Part shown: positions 26,353-36,043 of the stretch, piece after piece
Numbering within the stretch: position 1 is the stretch's first letter
Layout of the letters: the number at the start of each line of letters is the position of its first letter
Source: Betaproteobacteria bacterium HGW-Betaproteobacteria-14
GTDB lineage: Bacteria; Pseudomonadota; Gammaproteobacteria; Burkholderiales; Rhodocyclaceae
Assembly: GCA_002840845.1 (NCBI GenBank)
Contig: PHCS01000003.1
Span: 43,487 to 107,486 of the forward strand
DNA length: 64,000 nucleotides
Direction of reading: 5' to 3'
Made by a program: the position numbers and the translations under genes
The notes under the pieces: model-generated
Told to the model about the DNA's origin: nothing
Database searches by the model: none
What the model saw: only the letters and a program-made list of their open reading frames with translations

Positions 26353-27231
26353 ATGGCGCTGACCACCGTTTCCCAGAACCTGTGCTTCGGCGGCGTGCAG
26401 GGCGTCTACAGCCACGCCTCGCCCGAGACCGGCTGCACGATGCGCTTCGGGTTGTTCCTGCCGCCGCAGGCGCAGCAGGGGCTCGTGCCCGTGCTCTACT
26501 GGCTGTCGGGCCTCACCTGCACCGAGGACAACTTCATCGTCAAGGCGGGCGCGCAGCGCGTCGCGGCGGAGCTCGGCATCGCCATCGTGGCGCCGGACAC
26601 CAGCCCGCGCGGCGACGACGTGCCCGACGACAAGGACAGCTACGATTTCGGCAAGGGCGCGGGATTCTATGTGGACGCGACGCAGGAGCCGTGGCGCAAG
26701 CACTACCGCATGTATTCGTACCTGACTCAGGAACTGCCGTGGCTGGTCGCGTCGAACTTTGCCGTCGACCCGACGCGTGTAGGCATCTTCGGCCATTCCA
26801 TGGGCGGGCATGGCGCGCTCACGCTGGCGCTGAAGAACCCGCAGCGCTTCAAGTCGGTGTCGGCCTTCGCGCCAATCGCCTCGCCGATGCGCTGCCCCTG
26901 GGGCGAGAAGGCGCTGGCCGGCTATCTCGGCGATGACCGCACCACTTGGCGCAATTACGACACCACCGCCCTCATCGAGTCACGCGGCTGGAAGGGGCCA
27001 CCGCTGCGAGTGGATCAGGGCACCAAGGACCCGTTCCTCGAAACCCAGCTCAAGCCTGAGCTGTTGCGCGAGGCCTGCGCGAAGGCCGGCGTGGCGCTCG
27101 ACCTGCGCCTGCGCGAGGGCTACGACCACAGCTACTTCTTCATCGCCAGCTTCATCGAGGAACACCTGCGCTTCCACGCGCAGCACCTGGCCGCGCGCCA
27201 GCCCGCGGCCGCGGGCGCCCTGCAGCAGTAG
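26353..27231 (+). CDS. frmB: S-formylglutathione hydrolase
   Basis: This esterase-D family enzyme hydrolyses S-formylglutathione to formate and glutathione. The 292-aa alpha/beta hydrolase shows an oxyanion region LSGLTCTEDNF, the nucleophile Ser in GIFGHSMGGHGAL (about residue 148), a charge-relay Asp in the KDPFLETQL region, and His in GYDHSYFFIASF. The last ~13 residues (ARQPAAAGALQQ) exceed the usual length and look unconserved. It follows frmA by 16 bp, and formate dehydrogenase lies 0.9 kb further on. A family A palindromic repeat begins 4 bp after the stop. Confidence 0.95.
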   Translation: MALTTVSQNLCFGGVQGVYSHASPETGCTMRFGLFLPPQAQQGLVPVLYWLSGLTCTEDNFIVKAGAQRVAAELGIAIVAPDTSPRGDDVPDDKDSYDFGKGAGFYVDATQEPWRKHYRMYSYLTQELPWLVASNFAVDPTRVGIFGHSMGGHGALTLALKNPQRFKSVSAFAPIASPMRCPWGEKALAGYLGDDRTTWRNYDTTALIESRGWKGPPLRVDQGTKDPFLETQLKPELLREACAKAGVALDLRLREGYDHSYFFIASFIEEHLRFHAQHLAARQPAAAGALQQ

Positions 27232-27234
27232 ATT

Positions 27235-27300
27235 CCGTCGTCCCCGCGAAAGCGGGGACCCATGGATAGGTTTGGATTCCCGCTTTCGCGGGAATGACGG
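27235..27300. repeat. Paired palindromic repeat, family A
   Basis: GTCGTCCCCGCGAAAGCGGGGAC and GGATTCCCGCTTTCGCGGGAATGACGG halves flank a short spacer, in the opposite order to 4410-4485. It begins right after the frmB stop and could act in 3'-end protection. Confidence 0.85.
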
Positions 27301-27327
27301 TGCTGCGCGTCAAGCGGTTACAACAAT

Positions 27328-27352
27328 CCCCTCTCCCGCTGGCGGGAGAGGG
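27328..27352. repeat. Palindromic repeat, family B, short
   Basis: CCCTCTCCCGC...GCGGGAGAGGG hairpin, lying between the converging frmB and gfa stops. It could also terminate transcription from either side. Confidence 0.7.
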
Positions 27353-27374
27353 TGTGAAGTAGGGCGGCTACTTC

Positions 27375-27944
27375 TTAAGCGGCTTTGCTCTTCGCCACGT
27401 GCGTCGAGATGGCATCCATCAGGGCGGGCGAGAGGCAGTCGTACGGCTCCAGGCCGAGCGCCTTCAGGCGCGCGCGCACGGCGGGCATCTGCGCGGGATC
27501 GGTGCCCGTCTCGATGATGGAGGAGACGAAGGCGGCGAACTCGGGCGGCGACCAGCCGCTGCTGTCGGAGAGCTCGGTGTGCACGAAGTCGAGGCCGTAG
27601 AACGGGTGCGCCTTGTTCTCGATGCGGCCGAACATGTGCACACCGCAACCGGTGCAGGCATGGCGCTGGATGGCGGCATTGCTGTCGACGACCTTCAGCT
27701 TTTCCGGATGGGCCGTCACGGCGACCTTGTCGCGCGAGACCACGGCAACCTGCGAGAACAGGGCGCCGGCAGGCTTCCAGCACTTGCTGCAGCCGCAGGC
27801 GTGGTTGTGCGCGGTCTGTGCGCCGATGGTCACTTCGACCTTGTCGGAGGGGCACTTGCAGTACAGCTTGCCCCCGGCGAAGCCGGCTGCGGCCGGCTTG
27901 ATGCCGGCGTCGATCGCGGGGTGTATCGCTACGGCGTTGCTCAT
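27375..27944 (-). CDS. gfa: S-(hydroxymethyl)glutathione synthase (GFA/CENP-V fold)
   Basis: Gfa promotes condensation of formaldehyde with glutathione, the first step of the route completed by frmA and frmB. The 189-aa protein has the zinc-binding Cys pattern of the GFA fold: [21 protein letters not shown] and [13 protein letters not shown] 27944 is chosen because GGGAGGAGG lies 8 bp upstream; an in-frame start at 27995 would read through that site. It is divergent from the formate dehydrogenase genes and converges with frmB. Catalytic need for Gfa is debated, since the reaction also runs spontaneously. Confidence 0.92.
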   Translation of the reverse strand: MSNAVAIHPAIDAGIKPAAAGFAGGKLYCKCPSDKVEVTIGAQTAHNHACGCSKCWKPAGALFSQVAVVSRDKVAVTAHPEKLKVVDSNAAIQRHACTGCGVHMFGRIENKAHPFYGLDFVHTELSDSSGWSPPEFAAFVSSIIETGTDPAQMPAVRARLKALGLEPYDCLSPALMDAISTHVAKSKAA

Positions 27945-28034
27945 GAATTGTTTCCTCCTCCCCAAAGGGGCTACGTTGGCCAAGAGATGGTTCATGACAA
28001 GTTAAACCGCACGACCAGCACGGGCAATCAGGAT

Positions 28035-28065
28035 GAATACCTAGTGGCATGATGGTTGTCCCTGA
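28035..28065 (+). promoter_or_regulatory. 31-bp regulatory element, copy 3 (formate dehydrogenase)
   Basis: GAATACCTAGTGGC...GGTTGTCCCTGA matches the copy at 8211 at 25 of 31 positions by eye. It is 47 bp upstream of the fdhB start and in the same orientation relative to the gene. Confidence 0.65.
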
Positions 28066-28111
28066 GCGATCCGGGATTGTTCAAGTTCAATCAATCCTGC
28101 AGAATTCCGCC

Positions 28112-29794
28112 ATGTCCCGCCGCCACGTCAATCCCGTTTCAGCCGCCGCCCGTGAAGCAGTCCGCAGCGCACTTGGCGAGGCGCCGCCGCGCCGCGACCT
28201 GCTGATCGAATACCTTCACCGCCTGCAGGACGCGCACGGCTTTTTGACGGCGGACCATCTCGCCGCGCTGGCCGAGGCGATGAAGCTGTCGCGCGCCGAG
28301 GTGTACGAGGTCGCCACCTTCTACCATCACTTCGATGTCGTGCGCGCGGGCGAGGCGCCGCCTCCGCCGCTCACCGTGCGCGTGTGCGATTCCATCTCCT
28401 GCGCGATGGCCGGCGCGAATGAACTGATCGACGCCATAAGTCAGTCGCTGGGAGACGGCGTGCGCGTGCAGCGCGTGCCCTGCGTCGGCCGCTGCGCGGC
28501 GGCGCCGGTGGCGGTGGTGGGGCAGAACCCGATCGAGGAAGCCGACGTGCACGCCGTGCGCTGGGCCATCGACGCCGGGGCGACGGAAGCGCCGCTGCCG
28601 GAGGAAGCGCACCGGCTGGCGGACTATCGCGCCGCGGGCGGCTACCGGCTCTACGCCGATTGCGTCGCGGGACGGCGCAGCGCCGAGGAGATCATCGCCG
28701 CGCTGGAGCAGGCCAACCTGCGCGGCCTCGGCGGCGCGGGCTTTCCGGCCGGGCGCAAGTGGCGCGTGGTGCGCGACATGCCGGCGCCACGCCTGATGGC
28801 GGTGAACATCGACGAAGGCGAGCCCGGCACTTTCAAGGATCGCCATTTCCTCGAGCGCGAGCCGCACCGTTTCCTCGAAGGCATGCTCATTGCTGCCTGG
28901 GCGGTGGGCATCGAGCGCATCTACATTTATCTGCGCGACGAGTACGCCGGCCTGCGCGCGCTGCTGGCGGAAGAACTGGATGCGCTGCGCGCGGCCTTCC
29001 CGCAAGCGCCGGAGTTCGAGCTGCGGCGCGGCGCCGGCGCCTACGTCTGCGGCGAGGAATCGGCCATGATCGAATCCATCGAGGGCAAGCGCGGCCAGCC
29101 GCGCCTGCGCCCGCCCTACGTGGCGGAGGTCGGCCTGTTCGGCCGGCCGACCCTCGAGCACAACATGGAGACGCTGTACTGGGTGCGCGAGATCGTAGAG
29201 CGCGGCGCCGACTGGTTCGCGTCGCAGGGACGGCATGGCCGCAAGGGCCTGCGCGCGTTCTCGGTGAGCGGGCGGGTGGTGAAGCCGGGCGTGCATCTGG
29301 CGCCGGCCGGCATCACGCTGCGCGAGCTGGTCGATGAATTCTGCGAGGGCATGCTGCCCGGCCACGCACTCTACGGCTACCTGCCGGGCGGCGCCTCGGG
29401 CGGCATCCTGCCGGCCTCGTTGGCCGACGTGCCGCTGGATTTCGATACCTTGCAGGCGCACGGCTGCTTCATCGGCTCGGCGGCGATCATCGTGCTGTCG
29501 CAGCACGACAGCGCGCGCGCCGTGGCGCTGAACGCCATGCAGTTCTTCGCCCACGAGTCCTGCGGCAAGTGCACGCCCTGCCGCGTCGGCACGGCGAAGG
29601 CGGCCGAACTGATGGCGCGCGAGGAATGGGACACCGGCCTGCTCAAGGAGCTGGCGCAGACCATGCAGGACGCCTCGATCTGCGGCCTCGGCCAGGCGGC
29701 GCCGAATCCGCTGCTGTCGGTGCTGAAGTTCTTTCCGCACGAATTGAACGGCGATGGGGCTTCCCCTCGCCCCTCCGGGAAGAGGGCAGGGTGA
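28112..29794 (+). CDS. fdhB: NAD-dependent formate dehydrogenase, fused gamma-beta subunit
   Basis: This subunit carries electrons from the alpha subunit to NAD+. The 560-aa protein fuses a NuoE-like part (about residues 1-150; [2Fe-2S] Cys in CDSISCAMAG and PCVGRCAAAP) to a NuoF-like part. The NuoF-like part has NADH/FMN motif GLGGAGFPAGRKW, FMN loop NIDEGEPGTFKDR, GAGAYVCGEESAMIESIEG, and [4Fe-4S] Cys in ESCGKCTPCRVGT and CGLGQAAP. The fusion, placed before a ~105-kDa alpha subunit, matches the two-subunit Fdh1 type of methylotrophs, which can use tungsten or molybdenum. ATG 28112 is the first start with a complete NuoE part. The last ~12 residues and the stop lie in a palindromic repeat. 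Confidence 0.92.
   Translation: MSRRHVNPVSAAAREAVRSALGEAPPRRDLLIEYLHRLQDAHGFLTADHLAALAEAMKLSRAEVYEVATFYHHFDVVRAGEAPPPPLTVRVCDSISCAMAGANELIDAISQSLGDGVRVQRVPCVGRCAAAPVAVVGQNPIEEADVHAVRWAIDAGATEAPLPEEAHRLADYRAAGGYRLYADCVAGRRSAEEIIAALEQANLRGLGGAGFPAGRKWRVVRDMPAPRLMAVNIDEGEPGTFKDRHFLEREPHRFLEGMLIAAWAVGIERIYIYLRDEYAGLRALLAEELDALRAAFPQAPEFELRRGAGAYVCGEESAMIESIEGKRGQPRLRPPYVAEVGLFGRPTLEHNMETLYWVREIVERGADWFASQGRHGRKGLRAFSVSGRVVKPGVHLAPAGITLRELVDEFCEGMLPGHALYGYLPGGASGGILPASLADVPLDFDTLQAHGCFIGSAAIIVLSQHDSARAVALNAMQFFAHESCGKCTPCRVGTAKAAELMAREEWDTGLLKELAQTMQDASICGLGQAAPNPLLSVLKFFPHELNGDGASPRPSGKRAG
28437..28460 (+). repeat. 24-bp dispersed motif inside fdhB
   Basis: TAAGTCAGTC followed by GCTGGGAGACGGCG matches 22 of 24 positions. 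It encodes SQSLGDGV in the NuoE-like part at a place where homologs also carry an LGD-x-V stretch, so insertion is not obvious. Confidence 0.45.
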
Positions 29795-29857
29795 GGGGCA
29801 AGCGCCAACCCACCCTCACCCCGACCCTCTCCCGCCCAGACGGGAGAGGGGGAGAAG
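29763..29857. repeat. Palindromic repeat, family B, spanning the fdhB end
   Basis: CCCCTCGCCCCTCC...AGGGCAGGGTGAGGGG is followed by CCCTCACCCCGACCC and a CTCCCG...CGGGAG hairpin. The fdhB stop (TGA 29792-29794) is inside it, and fdhA starts 12 bp after it. Confidence 0.8.
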
Positions 29858-29868
29858 GTTTAGACACG

Positions 29869-32706
29869 GTGCGCTTCACCCTCGACGGCCGCGAGGTCGA
29901 CGCCCGCGAAGGCGAGAGCATCCTCCAGGCCGCAAAGCGCCACGGCGTCGACATCCCGCATCTCTGCCACAAGGAAGGTCTGCGCGCGGACGGCAATTGC
30001 CGCGCCTGCGTGGTGGAGATCGACGGCGAGCGCGCGCTGGCGCCGTCGTGCTGCCGCGCGCCGAAAGCGGGCATGCAGGTGCAGGCGCAGAGCGCGCGCG
30101 CCGTGGCGGCGCAGAAGATGGTGCTGGAACTGCTGCAGTCGGACGTGCCGGCCGAGGCAGCGAGCGCGGATTCCGAGCTGGACGGCTGGGCGCGGCGCAT
30201 GGGCTTGGGCGCGCCACGCTTTCCGCGTCGCACGCAGCCGGCGGCGGACGCCTCGCATCCGGCCATCGCCGTGAACCTCGCCGCCTGCATCCAGTGCACG
30301 CGCTGCCTGCGCGCCTGCCGCGAAGTGCAGGTTAACGACGTCATCGGCTACGCGAAGCGCGGCGAGATCGTCTTCGACTTCAATGATCCGATGGGCGCGA
30401 GCTCCTGCGTCGGCTGTGGAGAGTGTGTGGCGACCTGTCCGACGGGCGCGCTGCTGCCGGCATTACCCCCTTTGGAAAAGGGGGTGGCGATGAAGTCGCC
30501 GGGGGATTTTGCGGCCGTTAAATCCCCCCCGGCCCCCCTTTTGCAAAGGGGGGAGACGGCCCCCCATCCCCCAGCCCCCCTTTTGTCCCACGGGGATTTC
30601 CTTCGGTTACAAAGGGGGGAGGAAACGCGCGTCGACTCCCTCTGCCCCTACTGCGGCGTCGGCTGCCAGATCACCTACCGCGTGCGCGACAACGCGATCG
30701 TCGCGGCGGAAGGCCGCGACGGCCCGGCCAACCATGGCCGCCTGTGCGTCAAGGGCCGCTTCGGCTACGACTATGCGCGCCATCCGCAACGGCTGCTGAA
30801 GCCGCTCATCCGCAAGCCGGGCATCGCCAAATCCGTCGGCAACACGCTGAAGGATTTCCGCGAGGCGAGCTGGGAAGAGGCGCTGGACTTCGCCGCCGAC
30901 GGCCTCAAGCGCATCCTGCAGTGCGACGGCAAGCAGGCCTTGGCCGGCTTCGGCTCGGCCAAGGGCTCGAACGAGGAGGCCTACCTGTTCCAGAAGCTGG
31001 TGCGCACGGGCTTCGGCAGCAACAACGTCGACCACTGCACGCGGCTGTGCCACGCCTCGTCGGTGGCGGCATTGCTCGAAGGCATCGGCTCGGGCGCGGT
31101 GTCGAATCCCGTCGCCGATGTGCAATACGCCGACGTGATCGTCGTCATCGGTGCCAACCCGACGGTGAATCATCCGGTGGCCGCGACCTTCATGAAGAAC
31201 GCGGCAGAGCGTGGCGCCACGCTGATCGTCATGGATCCCCGCAAGACGGAACTGGCGCGCCATGCGCGCTACGCGCTGCAGTTCAGGCCCGACAGCGACG
31301 TGGCGCTGCTCAATGCCATCGCGCACGTCATCATCAGCGACGGTCTGGTAAACGAAGACTTCATCGCCGAGCGCACCGAGGGCTACGCAGCCTTCCGCGA
31401 CAACGTCCTTGCTGCCACGCCCGAGGCGATGGCGCCCGTGTGCGGCATCGACGCGGAAACCATCCGCGCCGTGGCGCGCACCTACGCGAAAGCGAAGGCG
31501 GCGATGATCTTCTGGGGCATGGGCGTCTCGCAGCACACGCACGGCACGGACAACGCGCGCTGCCTCATCGCGCTGGCGCTGATGACCGGCCAGATCGGCC
31601 GGCCCGGCACCGGCCTGCATCCGCTGCGCGGGCAGAACAACGTGCAGGGGGCGTCGGATGCCGGCCTCATCCCGATGATGCTGCCCGACTACGGCCGCGT
31701 CGCGGACGAGGCGGTGCGCGCGCGCTTCGAGAAGCTGTGGGGCGTGCCGCTCGACCCGAAGCCGGGCCTCACCGTGGTGGAGATCCTCGACGCGGCGAAC
31801 CGCGGCGAGATCAGTGGCATGGTTGTCATGGGCGAGAACCCGGCCATGTCGGACCCGGACCTCGCGCACGCGCGGGCCGGACTGGCGGCGCTCGAGCACC
31901 TGGTGGTGCAGGACCTCTTCCTCACCGAGACGGCGGCGTTGGCCGACGTGGTGCTGCCGGCCTCGAGCTTCGCCGAGAAGACCGGCAGCTTCACCAACAC
32001 CGACCGCACGGTGCAGATCGGCCGCGCCGCCATCGCGCCGCCCGGTGATGCGCGGCAGGATTTGTGGATCCTGCAGGAGCTGGCGCGCCGCCTCGGGCTC
32101 GGCTGGAACTACGCCGGGCCGCAGGAGGTGTTCGAGGAAATGCGCGGCGCGATGCCGTCGATCGCCGGCATCTCGTGGCAACGCCTCGAGCGCGAGGATG
32201 CGGTGACCTATCCCTGTCGCGACGCAGCGGACCCGGGCCAGCCGGTGATTTTCACCGAGCACTTCCCGACGGCCAGCGGCCGCGGCAGGTTCGTGCCGGC
32301 ACAGTTCCGGCCGGCGGCCGAAGTGCCGGATGCCGATTTCCCCTTCGTGCTCATCACCGGGCGCGTGCTGGAGCACTGGCACACCGGCGCCATGACGCGG
32401 CGCTCGGCGGTGCTGGATGCGCTGGAACCCGAGGCGCATGTGGACATGCACCCGCAGGATCTTGCCGCGCTGAATTGCGTCGCGGGCGATTTCGTCGTGC
32501 TGGAAACGCGGCGCGGCAAGGTGTCGGCCAGGGCGCGCGCCGATGCGGGGCTGGCCCGCGGCACGCTGTTCATGCCCTTCTGCTATGTCGAGGCGGCGGC
32601 CAACCTGCTGACCAATCCCGCGCTCGATCCTTTCGGCAAGATCCCGGAATTCAAGTACTGCGCGGCCAGGGCCTACCTGCCGCCGGGCCGTCCCAAGGCA
32701 GGTTAG
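29869..32706 (+). CDS. fdhA: NAD-dependent formate dehydrogenase alpha (Mo/W) subunit
   Basis: This subunit oxidises formate to CO2. The 945-aa protein has an N-terminal [2Fe-2S] domain (CHKEGLRADGNCRAC), a NuoG-like His/Cys region, ferredoxin motifs CIQCTRCLRAC and CVGCGECVATCP, a further [4Fe-4S] site CPYCGVGC (about residue 263), and the bis-MGD core. The metal ligand is Cys in HCTRLCHASS. The molydopterin dinucleotide-binding domain includes GRVLEHWHTGAMTRRS. GTG 29869 is the only start consistent with the conserved VRFTLDGREV. Residues ~199-251 are encoded by repeats and split the ferredoxin domain from the catalytic part. It follows fdhB by 74 bp. No fdhD/fdsC-like accessory gene is next to it. 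Confidence 0.93.
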   Translation: MRFTLDGREVDAREGESILQAAKRHGVDIPHLCHKEGLRADGNCRACVVEIDGERALAPSCCRAPKAGMQVQAQSARAVAAQKMVLELLQSDVPAEAASADSELDGWARRMGLGAPRFPRRTQPAADASHPAIAVNLAACIQCTRCLRACREVQVNDVIGYAKRGEIVFDFNDPMGASSCVGCGECVATCPTGALLPALPPLEKGVAMKSPGDFAAVKSPPAPLLQRGETAPHPPAPLLSHGDFLRLQRGEETRVDSLCPYCGVGCQITYRVRDNAIVAAEGRDGPANHGRLCVKGRFGYDYARHPQRLLKPLIRKPGIAKSVGNTLKDFREASWEEALDFAADGLKRILQCDGKQALAGFGSAKGSNEEAYLFQKLVRTGFGSNNVDHCTRLCHASSVAALLEGIGSGAVSNPVADVQYADVIVVIGANPTVNHPVAATFMKNAAERGATLIVMDPRKTELARHARYALQFRPDSDVALLNAIAHVIISDGLVNEDFIAERTEGYAAFRDNVLAATPEAMAPVCGIDAETIRAVARTYAKAKAAMIFWGMGVSQHTHGTDNARCLIALALMTGQIGRPGTGLHPLRGQNNVQGASDAGLIPMMLPDYGRVADEAVRARFEKLWGVPLDPKPGLTVVEILDAANRGEISGMVVMGENPAMSDPDLAHARAGLAALEHLVVQDLFLTETAALADVVLPASSFAEKTGSFTNTDRTVQIGRAAIAPPGDARQDLWILQELARRLGLGWNYAGPQEVFEEMRGAMPSIAGISWQRLEREDAVTYPCRDAADPGQPVIFTEHFPTASGRGRFVPAQFRPAAEVPDADFPFVLITGRVLEHWHTGAMTRRSAVLDALEPEAHVDMHPQDLAALNCVAGDFVVLETRRGKVSARARADAGLARGTLFMPFCYVEAAANLLTNPALDPFGKIPEFKYCAARAYLPPGRPKAG
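30465..30621. repeat. Repeat cluster (family C) inside fdhA
   Basis: Several alternating CCCCCTTT...AAAGGGGG blocks (CCCCCTTTGGAAAAGGGGG, then CCCCCTTTTGCAAAGGGGGG, then CCCCCTTTTG...CAAAGGGGGG) are separated by short spacers. The frame stays open through all of them. Confidence 0.85.
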
Positions 32707-32774
32707 TCGTTCACTGTGAGGGAACCGAACCACCGTCACCCTCTTCCTTGGGAAGGGGGCGGGGGGAAGGTGGT

Positions 32775-33389
32775 TTATCTGCAGCGGGCGTTAACCACCT
32801 TAGCGGTGCAGTTGATCTCGCGTTTAGGCGTGGCGGCTTTGGTCTGCAATGGGACTGCCTTGGGCAAGTCCGCCGGGCGCAGCGCCTGCATGATGATCTC
32901 GCCCGATTCCTCGCGCAGCGGCTGAAAGCCGAGGCGGGCGGCGAGTCCCAGCATGGGGCGGTTGTCGCGCAGGCTGGAAAGCTGCACGCGCTTCAGGCCG
33001 CGCTGCCAGGCCGTGTCGAGCAGGCTGGAGAGCAACTGGCGGCCGACGCCCTTCTGGTGCAGGTGGTTGGAGACGGCGATGCCCAGCTCCGCGCAGGAGA
33101 GGGCGCCAGGACGATTTTCGATGCAGTTTTCGCTGCCCGGGATGGCCGAGAGCTCCGCCACGCCGACCAGCCGTTCGCCGAAGAATGCGCCCAGGACGAA
33201 GCAGCCGTTGTCGAAGCGCATCTGCTCCACATAGGCGTGGACAGTCATCGGCGTCATGGTGCGGAAGAAACGCCAGTAGAGCGACACGTCGTCCATCTCG
33301 GCGAGGAAGAAGTGCTCGATGGCCGCCCGGTCCCCTGCGTGGAGGGGACGGAGCGTCAGCGGGGGAAGGGCGGTTGGCGTTTTGCTCAC
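32775..33389 (-). CDS. GNAT family N-acetyltransferase
   Basis: The 204-aa protein carries one GNAT domain (about residues 10-165): the RPLHAGDRAAIEHFF start, GVAELS strand, and the acetyl-CoA loop HQKGVGRQLLSSLLDTA (Q/R-x-x-G-x-G/A type). ARLGFQPL follows, as in many enzymes of the family. The substrate is unknown. The similar acetyltransferase module found in protein-acetylating PatZ enzymes has the same RxxxRFF-like SLYWRFF-RTMTPMT segment, so protein acetylation is possible. The C-terminal ~35 residues are basic and unconserved. It converges with fdhA. Confidence 0.8.
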   Translation of the reverse strand: MSKTPTALPPLTLRPLHAGDRAAIEHFFLAEMDDVSLYWRFFRTMTPMTVHAYVEQMRFDNGCFVLGAFFGERLVGVAELSAIPGSENCIENRPGALSCAELGIAVSNHLHQKGVGRQLLSSLLDTAWQRGLKRVQLSSLRDNRPMLGLAARLGFQPLREESGEIIMQALRPADLPKAVPLQTKAATPKREINCTAKVVNARCR

Positions 33390-33423
33390 GTATATCCAGA
33401 CCCCGGCGGGAAGCCGAGGTTCA

Positions 33424-34131
33424 TTATTTGAACAGGCCCTTCACTTTGTCGGTCACGCTTTTCGTGATGTCTGCGGTGCCCCTGAGCGTATCGGTGATGG
33501 CGCGCGTCATCCGCGTCATCAGCGCATCCGTGACGGTCTTGGCCAGCTCGCCCGAGGTGACGCCGCCCTTGTTCTTGCCGATGTCGCGCAGTTCGATGTC
33601 GGGCAGGGAAATCTCGAAGCCCTTGCCCTCGAGGAGGATGGGCGAGTAGTTCACCTTGATGTCGCGGATGGAGAGGTGGTCGACGATCATCTTCTTGCCC
33701 GGCGAAGCCTTCTCCTTGCGATGCTTGCCGAGCGACTGATCGACGTTGCGCTGGATGACGTCGAAGTTGCTCCTGTCGCCGCTGCCGGCTTCATAGGAGA
33801 TGCGCGGCGAGGCGATGGCGATCCTGCGGACCAGCACCACGTCGCCTGCAAGGCTGGCGGGATCGACCGCGAGTTCGATGGCGCCGACGGACATGGCATG
33901 GGGCGTGCGGAAGCCCTTCGGATTGCCCACGCGCAGCCCGGTGATCGCGCCCTTGCCGTCGGTGGGCGACAGCTTCACGCCGCCGACGCTGACGGTGACC
34001 TGGGTAATCTCCGAGCCGTACTTTTCGATGGCGGCCTGGACAAGGCTGTCGAGCGACGAAACCACCCAGAAGGCGACGCCGCCCAGGACGATCGCCAGGA
34101 TTGCCACTCCGATCAGGAGGGTCTTCTTCAT
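33424..34131 (-). CDS. AsmA/DUF748-like membrane-anchored periplasmic protein
   Basis: The 235-aa protein has an N-terminal signal anchor (about residues 2-26, KKTLLIGVAILAIVLGGVAFWVV). The repeating beta-strand pattern typical of AsmA-type lipid-transfer or outer-membrane biogenesis proteins follows: VTVSVGGVKLSPTDGKGAITGLRVGNPKGF, then VRRIAIASPRISYEA, VDHLSIRDIKVNYSP and DIELRDIGK. It is far shorter than full AsmA proteins and ends in an amphipathic helix, GLFK. ATG 34131 follows GGAGG; an in-frame start at 34158 lies further up. Function is inferred only from fold-like features. Confidence 0.65.
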   Translation of the reverse strand: MKKTLLIGVAILAIVLGGVAFWVVSSLDSLVQAAIEKYGSEITQVTVSVGGVKLSPTDGKGAITGLRVGNPKGFRTPHAMSVGAIELAVDPASLAGDVVLVRRIAIASPRISYEAGSGDRSNFDVIQRNVDQSLGKHRKEKASPGKKMIVDHLSIRDIKVNYSPILLEGKGFEISLPDIELRDIGKNKGGVTSGELAKTVTDALMTRMTRAITDTLRGTADITKSVTDKVKGLFK

Positions 34132-34229
34132 TCCGGCCTCCATTCTCCCCATTTCCAATTGAACTCTAATGCTTCTTGACTATGATTGGAAGGTACCGGC
34201 CGCGGCCGGGAACCCACGGAGACGACAAC

Positions 34230-34475
34230 ATGAAAACGAAAACGATAGTGCTTCTGAGCGGCCTGGTGCTGGCGAGTGCGCAGGCCTTTGCCTTCCATTG
34301 CCCGGTTGACATGAAGAAGATCGACGAGGCGATGGCAAAGAACCCGGCGCTTTCTGCCGAGCAGATGGCGGAAGTGAAGATGCTGCGCGCCAAGGGCGAG
34401 GAACTGCACAAGGCCGGCAAGCACCAGGAGTCGGTGGACACCCTGGGCAAGGCGATGAAGCTGCTCAAGATCTAG
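34230..34475 (+). CDS. Small exported protein, function unknown
   Basis: The 81-aa precursor has a signal peptide (MKTKTIVLLSGLVLASAQAFA, cleavage after residue 21) and a mature part of about 60 residues that is helical and Lys/Met-rich (FHCPVDMKKIDEAM, then SAEQMAEVKMLRAKGEELHKAGKHQESVDTLGKAMKLL). The latter part resembles half of a TPR hairpin. ATG 34230 has a CGGAGA ribosome site. It is divergent from the AsmA-like gene and ends 8 bp before a palindromic repeat. A single Cys follows the cleavage site. Confidence 0.7.
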   Translation: MKTKTIVLLSGLVLASAQAFAFHCPVDMKKIDEAMAKNPALSAEQMAEVKMLRAKGEELHKAGKHQESVDTLGKAMKLLKI

Positions 34476-34483
34476 CCAGTTGG

Positions 34484-34561
34484 CGTCATTCCCGCGCAAG
34501 CGGGAATCCAGTGCTTTTTTTCAGCAAGGCCGCTGGATCCCCGCCTTCGCGGGGATGACGG
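34484..34561. repeat. Paired palindromic repeat, family A
   Basis: CGTCATTCCCGCGCAAGCGGGAATCC and GGATCCCCGCCTTCGCGGGGATGACGG flank a spacer with seven T residues. It sits between converging genes and the first hairpin plus T-run could also terminate transcription. Confidence 0.85.
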
Positions 34562-34566
34562 ATCTG

Positions 34567-35883
<1,317 letters not shown>

Positions 35884-36043
35884 TTTGGTGTTCCTGGATC
35901 AGCCTCGCCTTGGCGGCGATCAGTCTGGGCAGGATCTCGTTGGGGGGATAAGACGCGAATGGAAGAGACGCGGCGCGCGGCAAGCTGACTGATGGATGGC
36001 CACGCGGCGCGCAGTGTAACAGCTTGGTGTTGCGCGTGGGGGA

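Noticed and set aside
28437..28460. Treating the fdhB copy of the 24-bp motif as a clear insertion.
   Set aside because: It sits where homologs carry a similar LGD-x-V stretch and the length of the NuoE-like domain appears normal, so it is reported only as a motif match.
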